DNA of 64,000 nt from Euptelea pleiosperma (lineage: Eukaryota; Streptophyta; Magnoliopsida; Ranunculales; Eupteleaceae). Shown in pieces: positions 24,494 through 37,044 of the stretch. Each line of letters opens with the position of its first letter. Positions within the stretch are counted from its first letter, which is position 1. The position numbers and the translations under genes are program-made. The stretch is taken from assembly GCA_035048495.1 (NCBI GenBank), contig CM068551.1:11967248-12031247 (forward strand), given 5' to 3'. Under the pieces are notes generated by a model. It saw nothing but the letters and a program-made list of their open reading frames with translations. It was not told the origin of the DNA and ran no database searches.

Positions 24494-24608
24494 CGAGTAA
24501 AACTAGGGATTGGCCAAACTTCCGTACAGTCAATGTCCTCTAGAAATGTGCCACGTGGCTCATATTATGGGTGGTCAGTGACCTCGCCCGTCAACCAAGT
24601 TTTACTCC
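24494..24608. mobile_element. Mutator-like MITE (family A), 115-bp internal deletion derivative
   Basis: Starts GAGTAAAACT and jumps directly to the family's right half (agggattggccaaac ... tgccacgtggctcatatt), ending AAGTTTTACTCC. It is flanked by TTACCTTAC at 24485..24493 and 24609..24617, exact 9 bp. Both termini are present but almost the whole left arm is gone. Confidence 0.8.
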
Positions 24609-26445
24609 TTACCTTACTGTATTTAGGATCTTTACGCCTTTTAACCCTTTCTTTTTAAGGATCTTTAAGCCTTTTAACCCTCTTTTTTTTTTCGTTTGTG
24701 TCGCGACACAAAGGTTGCCCATCACAATCCAAGTTCATGGCCTGGACTTGTCTTCATTGTGTTTCTCCTCTCCAACATCATAATCATGTCCATGATGTAA
24801 ACTGCTAGCTGTGTCCCTTTTTCTTATTCCCTCTCAGAAAAATTCATCTAGAATTGAAAAATAGATAACTCTGAAACTATTATATTATTGATAACAGGTC
24901 GGTTCGGTTCGGTTCGATTCCTAAAATACCCAAAACCGTAACCCATATTGTTGATTCTCATTAAAAATAAAAAAAAAAAAAAAAAAAAAAATTAGCTATC
25001 ACGTTATTTCCCGTTTCAGTCCTTGAGCGAAAAAAAAATTGTGTCAAAGAGTATTCTAACAATTGAACAAACCCCTAATTAACGATATTGCGTGCCGCAT
25101 CCACTGTATTTATATAAAAAAGAATAAAATATTGTGCGATCACGTGCAAACATACCTACGTGCCACCCGGTTAGTGTAGCGAAATGAGGGAATCTACCTA
25201 TTTTTTGTAGGATTAACAACCCTAATTATGTGGGTGGTAATCTATCATCCTTAAAAGACAAAAAATAAAATAAATAAATAAATAAACTGCTCTCCTAGAT
25301 AATCAAATTGCTTTGAGATCACAAAAACAATTTTTTTTTTAAGTATTTTATGTTTAAACACATTATCCTTAAAAACATATTCTAGCTGGACAAAAAATAT
25401 GTGCAGTGGATGTCATTGACCGTTGGATTCAACAGATTCACGGTCTACGAGGCAACAAATATTTTATCTTTTGCAGTTGTTGCCTAATAGACCGTGGATC
25501 TCTTGAATCCAGTGGTCAATGGCTTCAAACATGTACTTTTAATAAATTAATAAATATATGTATATATATTATTATATTTATGTTGGCCCATGTTGTCACA
25601 TGATGACTATTCCTAGAGTGACACGTGTCTAGAGAACAAACATTTAATTATCCAATTCGAATCAAGTTATTGTGCAACGTACGAAATTCATGAAATGCAG
25701 GGGATTAAACTACTAAACCTAAATTATTTAAAACTTCAGATTTATGAGCTAACCTTACCAACCGTATAACATCTTGGTGGTTTACAACATATGTTATATA
25801 AAAAGGGCTCAGGCTCCGAGGACCCTCTTTCGGTGTTCGCGCGCTCGGCCGTGGATCACAAATCCAACCAAAACTGATGCAAGCTCGGCGCTGACAACCA
25901 TCATAGGATTCCAAGAATCCAACGGCTGAGCACATGAAAATGAGAGGGGTAAAAAAAATGGGGTTTCCTGAGCCCGACCCAATTTAGGCCGGGCTCAAGG
26001 GACCCCCTTTTTCTTGCCCCTTTTTTGACACCCCGGTTTTGTTTTGAAATTTGACATACCCCACAATTTGAAAAAGCTGACATACACTCCATGACTCGGC
26101 CTACTTTCTACAGCAATTGTTGACTCAAATTGAATAACAAATTTTTGAACGAAAGTATCATTTTCTTCAACCTTAGATCTCAAGAACATAAAACCCAATC
26201 CCATATCAAACGATTGTGGTGGTTAGTTAGTAATGAGACTCCAGTAGGATAGCCACCCATCACCGACAACCAATCTATTGGAGTCTCTTTGCCAGCCATT
26301 CACCACTCCAACATGCAATTTTAATTTCAAACTCTTATTTTAATATATTTTAAGAACATAATGTGTAATTAATGAAAAAAAATTGAGTTGGGTAACGGTA
26401 TATACGACAAACTATCGGATTTGAAAGAGATTTATAAGAAATTAC
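24609..26445. other. No gene recognised
   Basis: Includes an A-tract (about 24966..24990), one fold-back repeat (25385..25545) and short unconserved frames. The segment 25800..26240 is GC-richer but shows no domain or splice-consistent exon chain that I can defend. Confidence 0.4.
25385..25545. repeat. Fold-back MITE, family B copy 3 (right end degraded)
   Basis: Carries gaccgttggattcaacagat and atctcttgaatccagtggtc in inverted relation around cggtctacgaggcaaca. The left terminus (gctggacaaaaaatatg) resembles copy 2; the right terminus is decayed. Confidence 0.55.
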
Positions 26446-26860
26446 CACTACAGGAAAAAATACTTTCAGCGACGGCCGCTGACCGTCGGTATAAGGCAAT
26501 AATTCGTCGCTATATGTTATACCGACGTCCAGGGCGACCGTCGCTACCCGTCGCTATAAAGTTCGTCGGTAAAAGGCACTACCGACGGCCACCTCAAAAA
26601 TGCCTGTCGGTGTATCTTAATTTGTGTTACACACCAAAAGCTTTTAGCGACGGCCAGGGACCGTCGCTATAACTATGATTTACCGACGGCCAGAGATGTT
26701 CCCGTCGCTATAAGGTATATATAGAGAGGGTCATATAATCCGACCGTCGCTATAGGATATATATAGCGAGGGTCAGTGTTCTGGCCGTCGGTAAATCATA
26801 GTTATAGCGACGGTCCCTGGCCGTCGCTAAAAGCTTTTGGTGTATAAATTTTTTTTTAAT
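26446..26860. repeat. Left terminal and subterminal repeat region of the CACTA element
   Basis: Dense direct and inverted copies of (a/t)GCGACGG, ACCGACGG and CCGTCGCTATA. In CACTA elements such subterminal repeats are the binding sites of the accessory protein. A 64-bp perfect inverted repeat lies within (26631..26694 with 26780..26843). Confidence 0.85.
26631..26843. repeat. 64-bp inverted repeat (hairpin) in the CACTA left subterminal region
   Basis: Arm 26631..26694 (starts acaccaaaagcttttagcga, ends ttaccgacggccaga) is matched by 26780..26843 (starts tctggccgtcggtaa, ends tcgctaaaagcttttggtgt). The 85-bp spacer itself contains two related cgtcgctata...gagggtca blocks. An RNA from here would form a long stem. 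Confidence 0.88.
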
Positions 26861-27159
26861 TTTTTTGCATAATTTGTTGTACCTGTACCTGTAATGTATA
26901 TAATACCTCATTTCTCTATTCCATGTCCATTTAATCAAATCAAAATGTAAATAAAATAAAAAATTGAATATCTTAAATAATTAAATTTCTACAATATTGA
27001 GTACTGTTTCAAATTTAACAATGTTATAAAAGTTTTAAAAATCAATCTGGAAGAGTAGAAGACACAATCAATCAGCATCTAGGCCCTGCAAAACAAATAA
27101 AAGTAAAATAATTAATATATAAAATGTTACGATTAAGTGTAAACGAAACGAGGAATTAA

Positions 27160-30100
27160 AGTTAAACTTAAAAACCTTGAAATGTCTAACTGATTATAGA
27201 TTCCTAATCGGACATCTTTGTATCATGTCTATTCCAGCATATTTGTTTCAACGCATTAGAAGTGTTGTAACAGGTTTTGGGAGATTTGGACCTCGTTTGC
27301 CCGACTTGAACATCAAAGTCCTAAATTTGACTTAACTTAAAACCTGTAAATGCCTAAACCTATACCTGACTACAGATTCCTAACCGGACATCTATTTTTT
27401 ACCCCGTCTCTTCCAGCATATTTGTTTCAATACAATAGAAGTGTTGTAACAAATTTTGGGAGATTCGGACTTCGTTTGCCCGATTTGGACGTCGAGGTCT
27501 TAAATTTGACTTAACTTAAAACTTGTAAATGCTTAAACCTATAACTGACTACGGATTTTTAACCGGACATCTATTTTTTACCCCGTCTCTTCCAGCATAT
27601 TTGTTTCAACACAATAGAAGTGTTGTACCAAGTTTCAGGATATTCGGACCTCGTTTGTCCGATTTGGACATCGATGTCCTAAATTTGACTTAACTTAAAA
27701 CTTGTAAATGCTTAAACCTATAACTGACAACAGATTCTTAACCGGACATCCGTTTTTTACCCCGTCTCTTCTAACATATTTGTTTCAACACAATAGAAGT
27801 GTTGTAATAAATTTCGGAAGATTCGGAGTTCGTTTGCCCGATTTAGACGTCGAGGTCCTAAATTTGACTTCACTTAAAACTTGTAAATACTTAAACCTAT
27901 AACTGACTACAGATTCCTAACTGGACATCTGTTTTTTACCCCGTCTCTTTCAGCATATTTGTTTTAACACAATAGAAGTGTTGTGATAGGTCTCAGGAGA
28001 TTCGGACCTCGTTTGTCCGATTTGGACATCGATGTCTTAAATTTGACTTAACTTAAAACTTGTAAATGCTTAAACCTATAACTGACTACAGATTCTTAAC
28101 CGGACATCTGTTTTTTACCCCATCTCTTCCAGCATATTTGTTTCAACACAATAAAAGTGTTGTAACAGGTCTCAGGAGATTCGAACCTCGTTTATCCGAT
28201 TTGGACATCGAGGTCCTAAATTTGACTTAACTTAAAACTTGTAAATGCTAAAACCTATAACTGACTACAGATTCTTAACCGGACATCTGTTTTTTACCCC
28301 GTCTCTTTTAGTATATTTGTTTCAATACAATAGAAGTGTTGTAACAAATTTCGGGAGATTCAGACTTCGTTTGCCCGATTTGGACGTCGATGTCTTAAAT
28401 TTGACTTAACTTAAAACTTGTAAATGCTTAAACCTATAACTGACTACAGATTCCTAACCGGACATCTGTTTTTTACCCCGTCTCTTCCAGCATATTTGTT
28501 TCAACACAATAGAAGAGTTGTAACAAATTTTGGGAGATTCAGACCTCGTTTGCCCAATTTGAGCGTTGGAGTCTTAAATTTGACTTAACTTAAAACCTGT
28601 AAATGCTTAAACCTATAACTGATTACAGATTCCTAACCGGACATCTATTTTTTACCCCGTCTCTTCCAGCATATTTGTTTCAATACCATAGAAGTGTTGT
28701 AACAAATTTCGGGAGATTCGGACTTCGTTTGCCTGATTCGGACGTCGAGGTCTTAAATTTGACTTAACTTAAAACTTGTAAATGCTTAAACCTATAACTG
28801 ACTACAGATTCTTAACCGGACATCTGTTTTTTACCCCATCTCTTCCAGCATATTTGTTTCAACACAATAAAAGTGTTGTAACAGGTCTCAGGAGATTCGA
28901 ACCTCGTTTATCCGATTTGGACATCGAGGTCCTAAATTTGACTTAACTTAAAACTTGTAAATGCTTAAACCTATAACTGACTACAGATTCTTAACCGGAC
29001 ATATGTTTTTTACCCCGTCTCTTCTAGCATATTTGTTTCAACACAATAGAAGTGTTGTAACAAATTTTGGGAGATTCGGAGTTCGTTTGCCTGATTTGGA
29101 CGTCGAGGTCCTAAATTTGACTTCACTTAAAATTTGTAAATGCTTAAACCTATAACTGACTACAGATTCGTAACTGGACATCTGTTTTTTACCCCGTCTC
29201 TTTCAGCATATTTGTTTCAACACAATAGAAGTGTTGTAATAGGTCTCAGGAGATTCGGACCTCGTTTGTCCGATTTGGACATCGAGGTCTTAAATTTGAC
29301 TTAACTTAAAACTTGTAAATGCTTAAACCTATAACTGACAACAGATTCCTAACTGGACATCTGTTTTTTACCCCGTCTCTTCCAGCATATTTGTTTCAAT
29401 ACCATAGAAGTGTTGTAACAAATTTCGGGAGATTCAGACTTCGTTTGCCCGATTTGGACGTCGAGGTCTTAAATTTGACTTAACTTAAAACTTGTAAATG
29501 CTTAAACCTATAACTGACTGCAGATTCTTAATCGGACATCTGTTTTTTACCCCATCTCTTCCAGCATATTTGTTTCAATACCATAGAAGTGTTGTAACAA
29601 ATTTCGGGAGATTTAGACTTCGTTTGCCCGATTTGGACGTCGAGGTCTTAAATTTGACTTAACTTAAAACTTGTAAATGCTTAAACCTATAACTGACTAC
29701 AGATTCCTAACCGGACATCTGTTTTTTACCCCGTCTCTTCCAGCATATTTGTTTCAATACCATAGAAGTGTTGTAACAAATTTCGGGAGATTCAGACTTC
29801 GTTTGCCCGATTTGGACGTCGAGGTCTTAAATTTGACTTAACTTAAAACTTGTAAATGCTTAAACCTATAATTGACTACAGATTCCTAACCGGACATCTG
29901 TTTTTTATCCCGTTTCTTCCAGCATATTTGTTTCAACACAATAGAAGTGTTGTACCAAGTTTCAGGATATTCGGACCTCGTTTGTCCGATTTGGACATCG
30001 CGGTCCTAAATTTGACTTAACTTAAAACTTGTAAATGCTTAAACCTATAACTGACAGCAGATTCTTAACCGGACATCTGTTTTTTACCCCGTCTCTTCTA

Positions 30101-30211
30101 GCATATTTGTTTCAACACAATAGAAGTGTTGTAACAAATTTTGGGAGATTCGAACTTCGTTTGCCCGATTTGGACGTCGAGGTCCTAAATTTGACTTAAC
30201 TTAAAACCTCA
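27160..30211. repeat. 17-copy tandem satellite, 179-bp unit, inside the CACTA element
   Basis: The ggacatc landmark recurs about every 179 bp from 27211 to 30071, giving 17 units. Each unit carries acttgtaaatgcttaaacc, ttttttaccccgtctcttcc, the small inverted repeat CAACACaatagaaGTGTTG, and tcgtttgcccgatttgga. Units differ by a few percent and fall into recurring subtypes. It lies between the accessory gene's 3' end and the left terminus. Short reading frames inside are by-products. Confidence 0.93.
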
Positions 30212-30241
30212 TTTTGAGTACTTAAATACAACAATCATATC

Positions 30242-31932
30242 TCACAAATATAGATGTACCTGATCATCATTTGCGTCGTCAGACTGATGCTGGTCTTGGC
30301 TCGGAGGCGGTATGTTAGCTGATTGCATGGAGCGAAAAAATGCAACCATCTGCTCTTGCACCATCCTACTCACTTGCTGCTGCATCTGCTCTTGCATCTG
30401 GGATTGGGCTTGCTGATGCATGTCCTCCTGTTTTTGCATCTGCTCCTGCATCTTCTGCATTTGCGACTGCATCAGTTGGAACTCATTTTGAAGAGCCTTA
30501 TAACTGGAAGTGGATGAGCTAGATGATGAGCCAAAGACCGAAGTCGGCGTCGGGCCTAGACCAAAGCCGTGTACCCGTCCATGTCGCTCTGGGGGCATCA
30601 CGCTGGTATAAATCTCGTCAGCTGTAAGTGCAGGAGTAGAACTCTCGCCCTCAGCACTCTCTGACACTCGACTTTGTGAAAGCTCCCTAAATTTGGACTG
30701 CATTCAAAACAAATTAGTTAGTAAAAGACAATTATATTTTTATTTAAAATAGACATCTTACGTACCATGATATCAGCAGATGTAGAATCAACTGGCGACC
30801 CATCTTTTCTAAGATGGGTTCGGAAGAATAAGTCAACTCGACTCGGTGCAGTACCGTCTTTCCTACTCCGAGCCTATTCTTGAAGAAAAAACATATAAAT
30901 TATTAAACAATAACAGGTCAAAGTAACTTAAAAAAACAAGCAGTGATATATTAAAATCATATACGCACCTCCTCATTTCTGTGGCGCGCAAAACTCTTCG
31001 TGCCCCCAGTATGTTTCATGGTCTGCTTACTACGGTTCGTCTTATTTTGCTTTGACATTGCCTGCAACAAATTCAATGTCATGACATAGAAAATGGTTAA
31101 TGAAATTTTATTTTTGAAATACCTGAAACTCATCACTACTCCAGTATACGACTAGAGAGGCCCAATCAGCATCTGAGATGCCTATGGGTTTATTCTGTAA
31201 TCGAAGCTCATCCGTGTCCATGGCATCATAATTTTTCTTCAAATCATTCCTCCAATCGCTGTATTTAGTTCCCATTGACTGCATGACCCACGGTCTGTGG
31301 TCATCGCTGATATCAACTTGTTGCTGAAACGTTAAGCAACAATACTGTTAAAAATCACATCATTTACTAAAAGTAAAAATAGATAATAAAAAATCATGTC
31401 ACCTACCTTTACTTTTTGCCACATCCTCTCCTTCGCATCATCAGGAATGTTAGACCATCTCTTTAACTGCAACGATGCGTGACCAGAATGCCTAACAACC
31501 GTCCCCAATACTTGTCCAAATGAACGAGCCCCATCACCTACAGGTTGGCCTAGTTCATTCCATTCAATTTGCATTTTTTGGCCAAATGGAATGCCAAAAT
31601 GACCCACTCCTCGTGTGGGCCCTCTCCTCCGGACGCTGGTAGAAGCTGTTTCAAAAATTAAACAAAAACACGTCAATGAGTATACAAAATTTATAACATC
31701 AAACAATAATATCAGCAACTTATATCATACCAGCGCTACCAGGCGTCGACTGTAGGGCTGGTGATGAGGCTGGCGATGGAGTAGTCACTGGGGATGGGGA
31801 TGGGGATGGGGCTAGCGATGGAGCTGCCACTGGAGATGGGGCTGACGATGGGCCTGATACTGTCGATGGGGCCGACACTGGCAATGGGGCTCTCGATGTA
31901 GTCTTCTTAGACACTTTATTTTGTCGAGGCAT
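30242..31932 (-). CDS. CACTA accessory protein (Ptta/En/Spm Transposase_24 type), six exons
   Basis: Predicted second CACTA protein, expected to bind terminal repeats with the transposase. Exons 31731..31932, 31407..31645, 31123..31323, 30969..31061, 30766..30873 and 30242..30697 join in phase with GT-AG borders to give 432 residues. Exon 1 (ATG 31932) encodes a Pro/Ser/Ala-rich low-complexity N-terminus. Exons 2-3 carry the conserved plant-transposase region (RRRGPTRGVG, GQKMQIEWNELGQPVG, WSNIPDDAKERMW, RPWVMQSMG, SDADWASLVVYWSS). Exon 5 has LFFRTHLRKDGSPV. Exon 6 has GRVHGFGLGPTP followed by a Gln/Met-rich coiled coil. CAG|GTACATC just before the stop could be a further donor, so the last exon end is uncertain. 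It starts 131 bp downstream of the transposase stop on the same strand. Confidence 0.82.
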
Positions 31933-32063
31933 ATCTAAATTCTTACACGAATAATATTAAGCCATATATGCACGAATAATATTGACAGAATAAATCAATG
32001 TAGAAGAACTCAATTTTATTAATCAAACATATTACAAAATAAAATTACAACATATATTAAAAA

Positions 32064-35000
32064 TTACAATGGATCATCATCATCATTGATGAAAGCTTGA
32101 TCTACTCCATAACCTTCAACAACAACTCCGTCGACATCATCCCTAACCCAACTGACATCATCATTAGAGTCGGGTTCCTGTTGGTACAACTCGGGCTCAT
32201 TTACTTGGAAAGGCTCTTCTTCTAGGTCCTCAGTTGACACCATATTGTATGTGTCTCGTGGTTGTGTCTTTAGTACAACGCGCCAATCAACATTGTTGAT
32301 GTCTTGAACATAAAAAACTTGATGTGCCTGATTTGAGAGAATAAATGGTTCATTGGTATTTAAGGTTCGTTTCACATTCACACAGTTGAACCCATACTCA
32401 TCTTGTCGGAATCCCCCATGAGTCAGGACATCGTACCAATGGCATTTAAATAACACGATCTGATTTTCGCCAGGATACTGTAGCTCCAGAATATCATTTA
32501 AAATGCCATAGTATTCGACATTGCCTGTTGTTGGGTTTGTGTCTCTCGCGCTTGCAAAGCTATTAGTTTCTGCAGTTATACAAACTCCACTATTTTGAGT
32601 TTTTCTCTTTCTCTCTCTATCTTCTGTGTGAAATCTAAACCCTTTTACAATATACCCCTTAAAAGATTTCACTGTCCAAGAAGGACCCAGAGATAACATT
32701 TCGAGAGATTCATGTACTTGCTCGCCATTTAATCGCATCTGCGAGACCTAGGCATGTTTGAAAAATAAGGTTAATACATTTAAACTATATATAATTACAC
32801 TTAAAAAATACAAGTGTTTGTATGATATCTAAACCGTACATGTTGTTTAAACCATGAAGAAAACTCCTTGATATGTTTCAGTTCAACATCTCTAGGTCCC
32901 ATACGTCGATTATTGGTATTGATTATTAGTTTGTGTTGCCTGTACAATAAATAACACGTCAATAAGTACCAATTTATATGAAATACATATCGAAAGTAAA
33001 TTTGGAATGATTAGTCTTACTCAATAAATGGCGCGACTTCGGGGTAGTTGTTTAGCACATAGAGATGAGCTTGTTCCCAGTCAAGGTTGCTTAGCATGTA
33101 TGTTGTAGCCTTCCCTAAGGCACGACCAATTCCTGTGAAAATGGATAGCCTCCCACATGATTCAGCATCAATAGCATCGCTATTCTATTGTGGCCGGTTG
33201 AACCTCGTTTCAATGTCATGCAAGTATCTCGAGCAAAATATCAATGATTCTTCACAAATGTACCCTTCGGCAATCGACCCTTCTGGATAATTTTTATTTC
33301 GAACATATGTTTTGAGCCTATGAAGGTACCTCTCAATTGGATACATCCAACGGTATTGTACGGGTCCGGCCACCTTGGCTTCACTAGCTAAATGAATGGG
33401 CAAGTGCACCATTATATCAAAAAATGCCGGCGGAAAGATCATTTCTAATTTACAAAGTGTTACAACAATCTGCGATTCAAGTTGCTCCAATTCTTTCACA
33501 TTCAACACCTTCGAACATAACTGCCTGAAGAACGTGGACAACTCAATCAAAACTGAACACACATTCTTTGGTAAGTTACCACGTATTGCAAGCGGAAGAA
33601 ATTGTTGCATGAGAACATGGCAATCGTGACTCTTGAGCCCCGAGATCTTGCAATTCTTCACTTGAACACATCGTGAGAAATTCGACGAATAACTATCTGG
33701 AACCTTCACATCTTTCAAGATTTGACAGAACTTCCTTTTCTCAACCAAAGACATTGTGTGACATGCAGCGGGAAGTAAAAGTTTCCTCCCATCTGGAATG
33801 GGGTGAAGTTCATTCCTTATACCCATTAATTTCATATCCAGACGAGCCTTCAGGTTGTCTTTAGAACCCTCCATATTTAGCAGTGTCCCGATCACATTAT
33901 CACACACATTCTTTTCAATGTGCATGACATCCAAATTGTGGCGCAACAAGAGATCTTTCCAATACGGCAATTCAAAAAAAATGCTCTTCTTTTTCCAATT
34001 CTTAGGTAAATTGCAATCATCCCTCTTTCTCTTCTTCCCAGTTTTATCTTTATCTGACTTCCCAAATGTTATCTGCTCGTAGTCCCGTAACTGGTCAAGC
34101 ACATCCCCACCGGTCAATGGTTTTGGAGCATTTTTTAATTCTTTTCTGCCATTAAACGACTTCTTATTATGTCGGAATTTATGATCAGTTGGTAGGAATC
34201 GACGATGTCCCATGTAACATTCTTTATGTCCTTCTTGCAATTTGACTGAACAAGTATCCTTGTGGCATGAGGGACAAGCAAGTTTTCCCTTAGTGCTCCA
34301 CCCTGACAAGTTTGCAAGTGCAGGAAAGTCATTAATAGTCCATATGACTCCTACATGACACCGAAAATTTTGTTTTAAAAAGGCATCGTATATCTCAAAT
34401 CCATCTGTCCATAATTCTTTCAATTCTTCGATCAATGGTTGCAGGTACACATCGATGTCGTTCCCAGGAGCCTTAGGGCCAGGAATAAGCAACGTCAACA
34501 TGAAAGATGTTTGTTTCATATACATCCATGGCGGCAAATTATATGGAATAATAATTACAGGCCATGTACTGTGAGGAGTACTCGTATAACTAAAAGGAGT
34601 GAAGCCATCGCTCCATATCCCAACTCTAACATTCCTCTGTTCAGAAGCAAACGATGGGTATTTCTCGTCTAAAGCTTCCCACGCCATCGAATCTGCTGGA
34701 TGCCTCAACACGCCATCTTTTGTACGACCCTCGGCATGCCATCTCATGTGTTCGGCTATTTTTGAGCACATAAACAACCTCTGAAGTCTCGGTCTCAACG
34801 GAAAATAACGCAAAATCTTTGCAGGTATTTTCTTATCCTCTGTAGACGAAGTGGAAGCATCTTCAGTAGACTGACGTGTAATCGGTTTCCACCTGGACTC
34901 ACCACATACGACACATTCATTTGCGGTCTCATGCTCCTTCCAGTGTAACATGCAGTCATTCGGGCATGCATCTATCTTCGTATAATGCATCCCAAGATCC

Positions 35001-35596
35001 CGAAGGATCTTTTTAGATTCATAATGATTCCTGGGCAACGTTTCACCAACAGGAAGTGCCTCCTTTAACAACTCAAGCAACATGTCGAATGATTTATTAC
35101 TCCATCCGTTAAGACACTTCAAGTGTAATAACCGTACAATAAAAGATAATTTTGAAAATTTCGTGCAACCTGGGTACAGTTCAGTCTCGGCATCCTTTAA
35201 CAATTCATAAAATTTATTTGCTTCCGGATTTGGCTCAGTCGATCCAGTCTCATTCAATTCATTCTCCTCTTCATGATCAAAGTTTGACATTCCATATGCA
35301 TCTTGTAACATTCCTTGCATATCATCACCCTCGTCAGCCTCATCACTCATATATTCATTATCATACTCCCCATGGTACAACCAGACGGTATAATCCGGTA
35401 TTATCCCAATCAATACTAGGTCCCAATATACTTCTAGTCGATCCTTTAGGAATGCATGACAACATTTTTTACATGGACACTTGATCTTGTCTCCATACTC
35501 TGAACGAGAAAATGCAAAATCCAAGAATTGTCCTACTCCGTTTAGATACTCGAGACTATTTCTTGGCTTCCCAACCCAACTTTTATCCATCGGCAT
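32064..35596 (-). CDS. CACTA transposase, TNP2-like, three coding exons with one in-frame TAG
   Basis: Catalyses excision and integration of the CACTA element in the nucleus. Exons 33021..35596, 32840..32939 and 32064..32747 join in phase (GA|GTAAGA, CAT|GTACGG donors) for 1119 codons. Residues 1-77 are the transposase-associated domain with the CPCKKC cluster near 40-45. The TNP2 core follows, with WSDGFTPF (328-335), IPGPKAPGNDIDVYL and a CPSCHKDTC cluster (441-449). LDVMHIEKNV is at 555-564. About 665-790 is the DUF4218-type region (LPLAIRGNLPKNV, YPIERYLHRLKTYVRNK). Exon 3 carries the DUF4216-type region (VEYYGILNDILEL, LFKCHWYD). TAG at 33185..33187 (codon 804) follows RFNRPQ, yet the frame stays open for over 300 codons beyond it. 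Start: ATG 35596 or the in-frame Met two codons on. No other lesion was seen. Confidence 0.92.
33185..33187 (-). other. Premature stop codon (TAG) in the CACTA transposase
   Basis: The frame reads ...RFNRPQ, TAG, NSDAIDAESCGRLSIF... The sequence after the stop is typical of TNP2 proteins at this position. A single substitution is the simplest explanation. The product would lose the DUF4216 part unless the stop is read through. Confidence 0.85.
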
Positions 35597-36445
35597 ATCT
35601 CCTTCAAAATGAAGTCACCTTCAACTGAAATTAAGCACGTGTAGTCACACACAACTCAAATGCACATGAATCATGTTTCCTATCTCCTCTCTAAAGGGTG
35701 GGTTGATCCTATCCCATTCAGGAATGCATAATCTCCGGTACACTCAATAGACAAGTGATTATTTCTCTTTGAAGGAAAATTTCGGCAGCATTTCCCCATA
35801 GTTCTCTAAGTACACGACTTAGACTAGGGGCAAACATGTCACCTTGTCTAAATATGTACCCAGAGAACAAGAGGAATGCTCGCCGAAACTGTCATACAAA
35901 TGGAAATAAACACTTTAACTACTGACTGTACCAGAGATTATGCATTCCCAAACTGTCCAAAGGGACAATTCAAGAATCAACAACAGACAATTACTCCTTA
36001 TCACCAAAAAGACAACAAAGTTGTTCACTTGAATTTAGTCTCAAATGAGAACCAAACGTCATAGTTTACAACTAATGTATCCCAAATAGGTGATAAGCCA
36101 CATAATTGTCACAAAGTGATTCTTGAACGGGAGATCTAAGGTTTAATGCATATACATGCAACATGCATGATGCGTGTGTGTGTGTGCACAATTCGCATTT
36201 ATATACAACATAAACTTAAGATAAATTAATAATTACTAACTAAGAACAAGTATAAATAATGACAAAAATCCAATCGAACATCTAGAGAAAAAGATGTGTG
36301 CTATATAAATCAAATTTGAGAGAAACACTTGATTTGGAATTAGTACTTTGTCTGATAATGAAGTATTTCTACCAACACATATACATTACACTTAAGGGTG
36401 ATGATGAGAGACTCTTTTGGGCGACCCCAATGCGTCTTTTTTACC

Positions 36446-36763
36446 GAGTAGATCTCGACCATTATATGAGCCACGTGGCATATTTTTAGAGATTTCTAAC
36501 TGTATGTATGTTTGGACCATCCCTAGATGGACATACAAGCCAAAAATTAGCCTGATCAATGATTTCTAAACATTGGATTGGAGTCGGGGTTGATTTTAAC
36601 CGTGTAATTTGCGCATTATTGACCATTATTTGAGTACAAAGATCCAAAGGTTTGAAATCACTAATCAGTCTGCTTTTGGGTTTGTGAGTCCAGGGATTGA
36701 CCAAACATCCATACGGTAAATGTCCTCTAAGAGTACGCCACGTGTCTCTGCAAAGTTCTACAC
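36446..36763. mobile_element. Mutator-like fold-back MITE (family A) inside the CACTA leader intron
   Basis: Left end GAGTAGATCTCGACC, right end GCAAAGTTCTACAC. Flanks ttttttacc (36437..36445) and ctttttaac (36764..36772) match at 7 of 9. The body carries gagccacgtggca, ctaactgtatgtatgtttgg and aaacatccatacgg. Confidence 0.75.
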
Positions 36764-37044
36764 CTTTTTAACCCAACAACAAAGCCAACTAAAAGAACAG
36801 GATACGCATTAATTTCTCATGATATGGAAAGTTTGCCACCTGAAAAACTGTCGAGTAATTAGATTGCAATTTAACCGTGCGGGGAGGCTACCGGTTAGTC
36901 CGGTCAATAGTTTTGTGCATGTGACGAATCATTTTCAGCAATTATGTAACTTGCGACAATTATTTGGGTCTGCTGGATCCCACTGGGGCTTTAAAAAAAT
37001 ATTATAAGGCTCGGGCTCCGTGGACAGATCTAAAATGATAGGGA

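Noticed and set aside
27160..30211. Possible CRISPR-like or tandem gene array
   Set aside because: Units are contiguous 179-bp monomers without spacers, within a plant CACTA transposon. The short frames inside are not conserved proteins.
30323..30522. Leu/His- and Ala-rich frames on the plus strand
   Set aside because: Antisense shadows of the Gln/Met-rich coiled coil in the CACTA accessory gene.
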